Assembly: GCA_013397455.1 (NCBI GenBank)
Contig: VYZB01000528.1
Span: 436,822-500,821 of the forward strand
Direction of reading: 5' to 3'
DNA: 64,000 nt
Source of the DNA: Crotophaga sulcirostris
Lineage: Eukaryota > Chordata > Aves > Cuculiformes > Crotophagidae
Each line of letters opens with the position of its first letter. Position 1 is the first letter of the stretch. A model generated the notes under the pieces. That model ran no database searches, was not told the origin of the DNA, and saw only the letters and a list, made by a program, of their open reading frames with translations. The position numbers were made by a program, and so were the translations under genes. This document shows positions 1 through 10,278 of this stretch, in pieces.

Positions 1-3000
1 CCTTTACTTCACTCTATGTATATTCTTTCATGCCTAGTAACACATGACCTCAGCCTACTATTAAAAATATTTTGTAAGACTTATTTCCTCAAACAAGCCA
101 TCTTTTATTCAAAGCTTATGCTCTTTGAGTAGAGAAGGAAAACTAAAACAATGTTTTGCTTCTACCTAGAAAATTCTAAGACCAAGAATCTGTTAATAAA
201 TATAGAGTACAAAGATTTTTATGCATTTTCAGTAAGACCTACCGTTACTGTCACCCATATCTCATCGCTGCCCCCACCCTCCCCATGTTTTCACTCTTAG
301 AATGTTATAATTTGCATTGTCAGAAAATGTTAGAAGAAGTTGAAGAATTATGTGATCAAACTAAGACAAAGCACATGAGCATATATGTTCAGATTTGGAA
401 GCAACCTGTTTCCATTGCTGTGACCAGGAGACGCATGTATATCAGTCGGCCAGCATGGTAGAGAGAAGGACAGTGTTTTCCATAAGGTTGAAATTTTATT
501 GTTGCTCTCAGCTTATTCTAATTCTTCTTTGTGTGAGTTACTGTGTTAGAAAACTTTGACTTAAAACATCCTTAGGTACCTAATGTGGTGGGGACAACAC
601 AGAGATACAGTTCATAAAGCCTTACATTTTGTGTGGAGTTTATGTAGTTTATCAGCTCAGTAGAGAACTGAGAATTAAACAAAATCATCTTCCCTCCCTC
701 CTTCAAAAAATCTCAATATTCAAAATGAATAAAAATGAGGTGGCTAAAAATCTGATTACAAGTATCTGGAGCATCTTCAGAGATCTTTCCTCTATTGAAA
801 ATAAATCTTTGAAGATGGTCCAAATTACGATATCATAAATCATGCTAGAGTGTATTTGCAGACGAAGGAGAGGGGAACAAATCCTTTCGCATAATTTATT
901 AAATAATAACTTTTAAAAACATTGAACTGTTCCATATGTTCCCATTCACTCCGTGATATCCTGTGGGAGAGCAAACCTAGTCCATGTGAAATAAGTTGTA
1001 AAGTGACAGGAGAACAAACTTGTCCAAATCCTCATGTGCCTTATTTGCATGTACTAACAATACACTACCAAACCTGTTTTAGTTTCCATAGACCAGGAAG
1101 ATTAACTTGCAGTTAATTTTACAGTCGTTAACAGTAAATTTAAATGAAGTTTTTAAATAAACTAAACTTGAAAACCGCATTCTTAAAACTGGAGTTTTAA
1201 GTAAATTCAGATTTTTTTAAACTAAACTAAACTAAATTTAGTTAAATTTAATTTTTAAGCTAAAGTTAAAATGGAATTTTAGTGAATTTAGCAGCACAAT
1301 AATTTTTAATTTAATTTTTGTCATGTACTTATTCCACAAAGTTTTATCAATTCACTAACTTTCAGGATGCGGGCCTGTGTGTAGCATCATTGTGACATCT
1401 CTGTACGGGTTTGGAGATACCACTTAACATTTTGCAACAGGCTTGTGGCCCATGCTTGGCGTGGTGTAGAAGGGCTAAGAAACTAAAGTGGCCAGACCTG
1501 TGAAGCATTTGTGTCCTACGTGGACAAGTTTAATGGCCTATTTGAAGTCTTATTTTTCCTTTAAATGTGTAACAGTGATTATAAAGCTGATTCTAAATTC
1601 TTAAAATAGTTTTGCTTTGATTAAGCATAAAACTGTCTTGAAAGCTTGATCATTCAATGCCTTTTTTGCAAAAATGTTAAACTTTGTAGAAGATAAATGG
1701 TGCCAGAGAAAAAAAAAACACTTTTGATTTAAAAAGTATCGTGGTAACATTTTTTTATGGTGTGGGACAGTCCCTGAAGGCTCCTCTGTTAGAATGTATG
1801 GAGGTTTTTTTCCTTGATGAATTGTTAAGCCTTCTGTTGGATTGAATCCCCATGTTTCACAGTAATGCGTAGTCAGAAGTATGCAACTCTTTTTAAACTG
1901 CTGTATAGGCAGTAGCATCTGGGGATTTCTGCAATACTAACGTAATTCTCCCCAGGGTCTTATTTCAACCTTCATGACTATGCTGAGGTCTGTGAAAGGA
2001 GCACTGGAAAAACGACCTTGTGGGAATTCTTACTGTACCTTTCTTAAGAGAAAACTGTGTGTTATCAATGTGTGGGTTGAACTCGTAAAGCCTCTTTTAT
2101 GTCATGCTGACTTTTCACACAAATTGAATATATGGTGAGAAGCTCACTTAAAGTGCATCTGCTTTGTCAGTTTCTCTCTGTGCTCCTCTGTGTGTGACAT
2201 GCTTGTACACAGCAATAATTTACAAGCTGTCTGTCTGCAGAGCCTGTTATTTGTTTTGGGTGTTAGCTTTTTATTTACAGTATCTGTTAAGTTGTTTTGG
2301 TTGGTCTAGTAAGTTTTCCTTTTTTCCAGTTTCTTCAAATCACATGTGGCTTCTGTACATCCTTGCCAGATTTTCTTAAATGTTACATTTTGTCTTTTGT
2401 GAAAGAGATGATGTTGAAATGAATTCAGTATTCCAAAAAATCATGCTGGAGGATAAATGAATTTAACTAAGTGAGAAACTATCTATGATATAATAGTAAA
2501 CATGGCTTAAGCTCTATCCAGAGAAGGTGACCTTAACTCAAGTTTTGATGACTGAAGAGGTTAAAATTGGTTTTACAAGTTGTGACAGTTGTGTTTCAGT
2601 GCCATAATAATTCATCATGTTTGCAACCTATTGGATAGTTTCATCACAGAACTTTTAAGATTAGTATCTTGTAAAACTTGAAGAATTAATTTCTTCCCTT
2701 CTAATGGCAGCAATTCTTACTTCCCAGATTTTCAGTATGATAGAAGTTTTCAAACTTAAGGCTAATGTGAAATTTCAGTTTATAGTTTTAGGTTTTGATA
2801 GCACATTTTGATTTAGAAAAACAAAACTTCATCTATACAAAAGCTTTGATCACCCATTTAGTTTTAAAATTACAAGTAAAATCTAACCATCTAACACTTT
2901 TTCATTAAGCATTGGAGCTAACATAGATGCTTTTTAATTTCCAAAAGATACTCTAAATGAAAATATGTGTGGTCTTACATTTACATGTGAAAACTTGAAG

Positions 3001-3091
3001 GTAATTTTTGGTAATTTGATATAATCTAGTGTTGTCTAAACTGCTGTGCAGTTGATTGAAGGCAGTATTGTCAAATAAAACTGTTCTACAA
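1..3091 (+). other. TNS3 intron, no recognised feature
   Basis: AT-rich sequence with many stops in all frames and no exon-like block. It holds an AT tract with short AAACT repeats and a 14-base perfect palindrome centred at 1236/1237. I recognise no transposable element. Confidence 0.7.
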
Positions 3092-3334
3092 GGTCATTAT
3101 CCAACTATGTTTAGTGTTCATGGGGCCTCACCTTGAGTATTGTGTGTGGTTCTGAGCCCCACTGTTTAAGAAGAATGAGAAGGTCCTTGAATATGTCTAG
3201 AGGTGGGCAAAAAAAAAACCCTGGTGAAGTGGCTGGAAGAAATGTCCTGTGAGGAGCAGCTAAGGACTCTAGGGTTGTCTACTTTGGAGAGAAGGAGGCT
3301 GAGGGGTGACCTCATTGCTCTCTACAGAGATGGA
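3092..3334 (+). mobile_element. CR1 LINE 3' fragment, sense, left part
   Basis: Matches the CR1 ORF2 C-terminal region (CCTCACCTTGAGTATTGTGT, then TGGAGAGAAGGAGGCTGAG and a CTCTCTACAG block). It breaks off at about 3334 and resumes at 3683, with an antisense piece between. Closest relative in the window is the fragment at 63312-63850. Confidence 0.85.
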
Positions 3335-3682
3335 TTTAAGTCTAGTTTAAAGCCCTGTTGATTAACCTTACCAACTTCCTGGAAAGCGCCCTTTTGCCCC
3401 TCGGGGACAAGTGTACCCCATCGTTTGCCAGCAGGCCTGGCGTGTGGGCCAACCCATTGTCAAAGAACCCAAGGTTTTGTTCTTCACACCAGGTTCGGAG
3501 TCAGGTATGTAATTCCTGGCTCTTCCCACTCCTTCCTTCACCATTCCCTATGACAGAAGGGAAAACTACCTGTGCACCTGAACCCTTTACCATCCTCCCT
3601 AAAGTCCTTTTTAATCACCCTAAGGTTTCTAGTTGGTTTTTTGTTGTTGCCTACCTGAAGGATAAATAATGGATAATAGTCC
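3335..3682 (-). mobile_element. CR1 ORF1 fragment (esterase-like region), antisense, lodged inside another CR1
   Basis: Read on the minus strand this matches the end of CR1 ORF1, the esterase-like module: a start like D-Y-Y-P-L-F, an N-x-x-L-G-F-F-D-N-G block, and a final N-D-G-V-H-L-S-P-R-G-K-R. Stops and frameshifts make it non-coding. It replaces about 35 bases of the surrounding sense element. Confidence 0.75.
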
Positions 3683-3990
3683 ATTTCTTTTCTCTGGTAC
3701 CCAGTGCCAGGATGTGTGGGAATGGCTCAGAGCTGTGTCAGGGGAAGTTTAGACTTGACATAGGAACCTCTTTACCGAGAGGGTAGTCAAACCCTGGAGA
3801 GGTGGTTGGTGCTCCAAGTGTATCACTGTTTAAGAGGCATTTGGACAATGCCCTTCATAAAATGCTTTAGCTTTTGGTCAGCCCTGAAGTTGTCAGGCGA
3901 TTGGACTAGATGGTCATTGTAGGTCATGTACCTTCCTGCTGAAATATTCCCTTTCCCTTTCCTTTTCTATTCTTTTCTGTTCTTTCCTTT
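3683..3990 (+). mobile_element. CR1 LINE 3' fragment, sense, right part with pyrimidine tail
   Basis: Continues the element at 3092-3334 (TGGTACCCAGTGCCAGGATG, then AATGGCTCAGAGCTGTGTCA). It ends not in the usual ATTCTATG octamers but in a CCTTTCC/TTTTC-rich run at about 3948-3998. Confidence 0.85.
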
Positions 3991-4009
3991 TCTATTCTAA
4001 TTTGTGCAT

Positions 4010-4650
4010 TACAGAATCAGAGTATGATTCAGGTTGAAAGGAAGCATAAGAGGTCATAGAGTCCAATCTCTGGCTCAGAGCAGATTCAGTTAGATCAAGT
4101 TGCCCATGATTGTGTCCAGCCATGTTTTTAAAACCTCCAAAGTTGTAGATTTCACAGCATTTCCAGACACCGCTCCAGGGGCTGACCCCTCTTCCTGTGC
4201 AGCTCTTTATCCTTGTATCTAGGCAGAATTTTCCTTGCTGCAACTTGTCTGCTGCCTTTTGTCCTACCACTCTGCATCTCGGAGAAGAGTCTGGCTGCAT
4301 CTCTATAATCCCTCCTATAGGCAGTTGAAGACAGCAGTGAAGGCCCGTTTTAATTCTGTTACTAGGAGTGAGCAAGGCAGTTTCCTTATGCTCCTTGTGC
4401 TTTGTACTCCAGTCCCTGACTGTTTTGGTAACCCTTTGCTGTATTCAGTCCAGTTTTTCTTCAAGACCTAGAACTGGACACAGTGCTCCAGAAGTAGCCT
4501 CACAAATACTGAATAGAAGGGAGTGATGACTTTTCTTGACCTGGTTGTTACTGTCTTTTTATTACATTTCAGCATGCAGTTGGCCTTTGCCACCAAGGCA
4601 ACAACCAAGATCCCCATGGTCGTCTTCTACGTACCTGCTTTCTATTCAGC
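4010..4650 (-). mobile_element. Old CR1 fragment, antisense
   Basis: Starts with the CR1-end signature in reverse (AGAATCAGAGTATGATTC, then a GTCATAGAGTCCAATC block) and continues through diverged ORF2 C-terminal sequence to the ACCAAGGCAACAACCAAGAT block. More decayed than the neighbouring copies. It sits tail to tail with the preceding element. Confidence 0.7.
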
Positions 4651-5140
4651 TGCTTTTCTATTCGGTTTTAGTCATAGCTTCTTTCTATTTGACCAAACCT
4701 GTACAGTTTCATAGGATTACTCCATCCCAGTGCCATAAATTAAGAAAAAGCAGTGTGGCTGGCAGATAGAGTGCAGTGCATGTGATCTTAAGTGAATTTG
4801 GTCTTATTTTAAACTTTAAAATATGTACCCTTTTTTTAGCAGGAGTCAGATTTATTGTAGGGTTAAAAGACATGGCAGAAAATATGATCTGAAATTCCAA
4901 ACTGTAGCTGTTAAATCAGAGAGTGATCTGATTTAACATGCTTGGCAAATGGATAAAAATACTTTATGCACCCTTGTGTCATTTGTGTATAAGCACAACC
5001 AACTTGTTAAAGAAGTCAAGAAAAGCACTGAGGAGGCTGTTGCTACCTGGAATTATACTTATTCACACCATATCTGGAAGCATTTGCAGGTACCAAGGAA
5101 AGTCTGTGTAGCACCTTTTGAAAGACGGAGTTTACTTTTG

Positions 5141-6190
5141 TGTCACAGAATGGTAGAAGTTGGAATGGACCTCTAGAGGTCATCTGGTCAATGCCTCCCC
5201 TCAACCCACTCAAACAGGGCCTTGTCCAGATGGCTTTTGAATATCTCCATGGAGGATGACTCCACAGCCACCTCAGGCAACTTGTGCCAGTGCTTGGTCA
5301 TTCTCATTGAAATGAAAATGCATTTCCTGATGTTCAGAAGGAAGCTCCTGTATTTCAGTTTGTGCCTACTGTCTCTGATCCTGTCACTGAATACCACTGA
5401 AGAGCCTGACTGCATCCTCTTTGTACCCTCCCTTCAGGTATTTATAAACATTAATGAGATCCTGCTGAGCCTTCTCTTCCCAGATGGAACAGTCCCAGCT
5501 CTTTCTGCCTTTCCTCGTAGGAGAGATGCGCCAGTAACTTCTTGATCTTCACAGCCCTTCACTGGACTCTCCAGTGTGCCTATGTCTCTTTCATACTGGA
5601 GAATCCAGAACTGAACAGAGTACTCTAGGTGTGGCCTCAGCAGTGGGTAGAAGAAAAGGATTGCCTCCTTTGACCTGCTGGGAATACTTGGTCTGATGTA
5701 GTCCAGGATACTGGTAACCTCCTCTGCTGCAAGGGCACATTGCTGGCACATGTTCAGCTTTGTGTCCACCAGGACCTCCAGGTCCTTTTCTGTCAAGCTA
5801 CTTTCAAGCTGGGTGGTTCCCAGCGTATACTGGTACGTCGGGTTGTTCTTCATGAGGTATAGGAATTTGCACTTCTTCACATTGAACCTTAGTCATGAGG
5901 TTCCTGTGTGCCCATTTCTCCAGCCTGTTGAAGTCATACTGGATGGCAGCATGCCCTGTGGTCTATCAACTACTCCTCCAAACTTTGTGTCATTGGCCAA
6001 GTTGCTGAGGACACTCTCCCCTATTATCCAGGTCAGGATGAAGACGTTAAACAGGACTGGACCCAGTATGGACCCCTGGGGTACACCAGTAGTTACTGGC
6101 CTCCAACTAGGCTTGGCGCCTCTGATCAGCGCCTCTGTGAGCCAAGCCATTCAGTCAGTATTCAGTACACCTCATTGCCTGCTATATGAA
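5141..6190 (-). mobile_element. CR1 LINE fragment, antisense: reverse transcriptase to 3' end
   Basis: The minus strand reads from the RT domain ([19 protein letters not shown] near 6100, then LANDTKFGG, a decayed form of the F/Y-A-D-D box) through the C-terminal region (LVDTKLNMCQQCALAAEE) to the 3' end at about 5141. Open stretches are short and out of register, so the copy is dead. Confidence 0.9.
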
Positions 6191-7350
6191 TCTATACAGT
6201 AACGTTACTTGATTTATAAAATCTGGATTCTCTTGATGGTTACAGGTAGGAATTTCTTACACCCATACTGCAAGATTAATTGTTTTCACAAAGGCCTCGT
6301 AGGAGGCGTAATAATTCTCTGGCTGCACAAGGATACATTTAGTAATTCATAATACACATTTGTAAACTCTTTTAAATCTAAGCCAGCAATTATAAAATGT
6401 GGGATCATTCTCACTGTATAGCCACTATGGACATTCTGAGGTGAGAATCTGAAAACTGGTCCATGTTTTGATTTTGCAGTTCAAGTCTGGGACTATTTTG
6501 TGTGTGCTGTCTCAACATATGTAGCCACAACTAAGTGTTACTTGATGGCTAAGTTGATGAATGTTCTACAGAGTTGTGTTATGATTGAATAAATTGGATT
6601 ATGGAACAGAATGTACAAGCCTTACATCTTCATACGATTTATGAATATTTTGGGTGTTTTTGTGTTCTGGATGTTGGTTTTTTTTTATAGCATAGTATTC
6701 TTAGGCTAGTGTAACTAAACAAGGCAGAGTTCATACTGAAATCTTGCTGCAACTTAGTAGGGACTTTTAATCAAATGGGACAGTGAAGACCAGGACTATT
6801 CACATCACTTTTCATACCCTGCTATTGTTTTGCTTATATTTCATATTTTGACAAGCTTGTATGCGCCTCAATATATGTAATGGATGAGGACGTGTTCTGC
6901 AAAGAGGCTAGGAGAATGCAGGTTCTGGTGGTGCAATCGGCAGCATATGGAAATGAAAGTTCCTGAGCGTGTTGTGCACGGATAGTTCCTGATGCTCTGA
7001 TAACCAATGAATGGACTTTGATAGTGTGAAGAGACTTGTTGGAGAAAGACACCGTATAGAATGTGGAGATAATAATTGTGTCTTCTGAAAACATAGAGAG
7101 ACTTTGGATAAGTTTCTTGTTTCACTTGTGGAGTGAAGGATATGCATACATCACAGAGAAGTTCCTGTCAATCACTGTTTACATGACTGTGACTTGTTTC
7201 ATCTTTCTTTAATAGACAATATATCAGTGAATTTCCATCCAAAGACAATTTATGTGAAGAGTCAGATGAATGTTATTTCTAGTGTTGAATATTTTTTCTA
7301 GTTCGTAGTTGACAGGGAAAGTTATTTAACAATTTTGAGAAATATAATAC
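6191..7350 (+). other. TNS3 intron, no recognised feature
   Basis: AT-rich, many stops; overlapping minus-strand open stretches around 6830-7150 look like chance. No repeat family recognised. Confidence 0.6.
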
Positions 7351-7525
7351 NNNNNNNNNNNNNNNNNNNNNNNNNNNNNNNNNNNNNNNNNNNNNNNNNN
7401 NNNNNNNNNNNNNNNNNNNNNNNNNNNNNNNNNNNNNNNNNNNNNNNNNNNNNNNNNNNNNNNNNNNNNNNNNNNNNNNNNNNNNNNNNNNNNNNNNNNN
7501 NNNNNNNNNNNNNNNNNNNNNNNNN
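7351..7525. other. Assembly gap (175 N)
   Basis: A run of N flanked by AT-rich sequence (AATATAATAC on the left, TATATTATAC on the right). Any open frame crossing it is meaningless. Confidence 1.
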
Positions 7526-8754
7526 TATATTATACTGTACTTCAGAGGCTTTAAATTTTCTCGGAAAAAACAACCCTGTTTTTTTACGCTTGATCTAAAA
7601 CTTGTTCTAGTTATCATTTGGTTCACTTGGCTTTGATGGAGCTCGTACTCCAAAGCAGTAAGGTGTTTTGTTTTACAATTGGTAGCAATAATGAGTGTTC
7701 CAGTGACCTTTCAAACTAACTGCAGAATCACGTATAAATTTTTGTTGAAAGGGAGACTGGGTCATTATCTAACATAATTGCTTTAAAACAAAGTATTTGC
7801 CTGAGCTTCTGAAATGTACTGTTCAAATTGTGGGTTTTTTACACCACTGTTATTTAATGTTGCAAAATTCAGTGTCTTCAATCCCGTTAGAAGTTTGACT
7901 TTATGAAATTACAACTGCCTTTTAGCCTTGTAAAGTTAGGAAGACCTCAAATTATGAACTTGTGAAATTAATGTACTGGTCAACCATGTTTAGATGGGTT
8001 AGATTAAACAAAATCTGGTACTGTTGGACAACTTATTTTTTGATTTTTTTGTTGATGTTTATCTTTTGATGATTATTATTATGACTACACTATTAATGAT
8101 ATTTCTGCTGTGAAGAGTGACTTCTGGTTGTGCAGTGTGTATAGGGTAAGTGGTGCAAAAGAAGTAAAAGATAGAAAATTGGGAAAAATGAGGACCCAAC
8201 TCATTGTTTTCTTGAGACTACGAATTTAAAGACATTTGACTAGTTGAATGGCTACTACAAATCAAGGGGACTTTCTGAACTGTAAGAACCTGGTCTGATT
8301 GTTTTATTTGTGATGGAATACGAGTGTAAGGGAGTTTCCTACTTCTTTTTTTTCTTAATATGAACTGTTTGTTCATTCCATAGAGATGGCCATAAAAAAG
8401 ATGTTTGTCACCTGCCATAAGGTTCCTGCAACCACCTTTTCCTCTTTACGTCCTCCTTAGGTCCCATATCTTTCAGGTTGTAAAGACAAATGCAAAGTTA
8501 ATTTTACTTTTTGGAATTTCAAATTAGTATAATGATATCTGTGTTCTGAAACTTATGGATTATTTTGAAATACCTCTTAGATACACTTCTTAACCAGAAA
8601 ACAATAGCATTTTGTAAATATAAACTGAGTCCTTGTAAATTATACCTTTAATCTCATTTACAGAAATCTTTGTCCTTGTCCCTCATTGGACTGATACTTC
8701 TTGAAGGTGGTCACCTGACTAATAGGGATAAAGTAAAAGTGGAGACCTTCAGTG
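7526..8754 (+). other. TNS3 intron, no recognised feature
   Basis: AT-rich sequence without exon-like blocks or a recognised repeat. Confidence 0.6.
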
Positions 8755-8937
8755 CTGTGGGGAGTTTGCCTTAGTCTTTAATAATACTGATGGACCTTGG
8801 GCTGCCCAGTATCCTGAGCTGGAGGACCATGAGCATGGGAAGAGTGAATTTTCACTTGTGGACAGTGAAACCGTGAGGCACCCGGTATATCAGCTGACTG
8901 TTCACAAGTTCATGGGGCTTGATGAGATTAATCACAG
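8755..8937 (+). mobile_element. CR1 ORF2 internal fragment, sense
   Basis: Resembles the CR1 ORF2 segment between endonuclease and reverse transcriptase: GTTTGCCTTAGTCTTTAATA, CCTGAGCTGGAGGACC, and CATGGGGCTTGATGAGAT near the end. Short and truncated on both sides; LTR-like sequence follows directly. Confidence 0.65.
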
Positions 8938-9190
8938 ATGCCCTAGGAAAGGGTTAATACCCTGTTTTTTGTGGGGAAGGGGTTAATTTTCACAGGAAGC
9001 TGGGAAAGGATACAGCTGGGGCAGCTGACCGAACTTGCCAATGAGATTCATGTCCAGTATATATAAGGAGTCTGGTCAGGCTCTTGACTACTCAGTGTGA
9101 TTGGGTTGGTTGTGGTTTTAGGTTTAGTGAGTGAGGTTCCTTCCAGCATGACAGTCCTTTTTGGTGCCCAGCATGGGACTTGAACCTTTA
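8938..9190 (+). mobile_element. Degenerate endogenous-retrovirus LTR end with primer-binding-site-like sequence
   Basis: GGGGCAGCTGACC at about 9018 and a TATATATAAGG box at about 9058 resemble U3 of avian ERV-L-type LTRs. The LTR would end near 9150 (...CATGACA), followed by TTTTTGGTGCCCAGCATGGG at about 9158, the shape of a tRNA primer-binding site. The 5' part of the LTR is missing and no viral gene is recognisable after it. Element assignment is from memory of avian consensus sequences. Confidence 0.5.
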
Positions 9191-10099
9191 AGGTAATGAT
9201 AGAATTGACCAGAGCTTGTTACACTTTTATTATGTTAATTAAATAGTTTGGTCACAATGCTATGTGATTTGCCTAGATGGTTGTGTTGTAAATTATTACA
9301 TGCTCTCTGTATGCCCTGCAGCTCGTATTATCACCTCTGGGAGAGAGATCAGGATTATAATTTTTCTGTACGGTGTAATATTGACCTATGATATGGTACT
9401 GTTACTGGCAATTAGGTTTGGCTGGTATGTGTGCAGGGTATTGTTGTCATGTCCATATCTTGGGCAGCATTTCTCGGAATTAATTAGTAGTTGCACTGAA
9501 CCTATAGGGAAGTTTACTCTTGTGCTCTGTTCCTCAAACTCCAAAAGGTTACAGCTCCTGTTGTGTGTGTGCCTAATACTTACTTTTTCTGGTCAAGCAT
9601 GATTGCCATGCGTGTAACAGAGGGTGTACAGTGAGGTGGGTTTAGAAAGGCCAGGGTCTGTGTTAGCTAAAAAGTAGATATTTTGGGGGGAAAATGCCGA
9701 TATGGAAAGCTGCAGTTGGGTTTGCTGTGTAGAGCAGCTGTGTGTTGGGGATGGAAAAAGGTGTTTCCCATTTGGCTGCCCGTAGCGGCCCCTGCTGGCA
9801 GGCTCTACCGCTGGCACTGAGGGTAACTTCCAAAAATGAGTGTCAGCAGAAACACACTGCTTCAGTCCTCTGGAACCAGGTGTACTGCAAATACCTTCCA
9901 ACTTGTGTCAGCAAGGCAAACTGCAACTGTTTGGGTTTCCTCCCCCAGCACTTGTGGGACTTTGTAAAGCAGTTATGAAACTAGTTATTTCATGAGCATT
10001 CTTGAACAAAATCACTGAAGGAACAATAGTGAAGTTTTCTTTTACAGCTCTAACTTAAAAAAAAATAGTATATTAATCAGTTTACCTGTTTTTTTGCAG
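9191..10099 (+). other. TNS3 intron after the LTR relic
   Basis: Open on the + strand at 9264-9602 but with no recognisable protein. May include ERV leader sequence at its start. The polypyrimidine tract and triple CAG of the next acceptor are at 10087-10105. Confidence 0.4.
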
Positions 10100-10278
10100 C
10101 AGCAGGTATGCAAGATGACAATGCAACAGCGGGAAGGATCAGAAAATTAAGTGTTGGGCAGTATGACAATGATGTCCCTGGGCAGCCATTGTATAACAGG
10201 TGTGGATGGATGAAGTCTCCTGCTACTGACCAGGCTGTAAATCTAGGATCACCGACTCCTGTAGGGGAGACCAAGAAG
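10100..10278 (+). CDS. TNS3: TNS3 linker exon 1 of 14 in window
   Basis: Encodes residues 1-59 of the visible part. The marker is [11 protein letters not shown], a conserved basophilic-kinase-type site (R-K-L-S) in the tensin 3 linker. Two bases at the start finish a codon from the previous, unseen exon; the end is in phase 0 before GTAAAC. The acceptor is a run of three CAGs after a T-rich tract, so 10103 or 10106 could also be the first base without changing frame. The reading frame stays open into the intron to 10410, but the downstream exon match shows that the donor at 10279 is used. Confidence 0.9.

Noticed and set aside
7279..7653. Open frames on both strands crossing 7351-7525
   Set aside because: They are created by the run of N.
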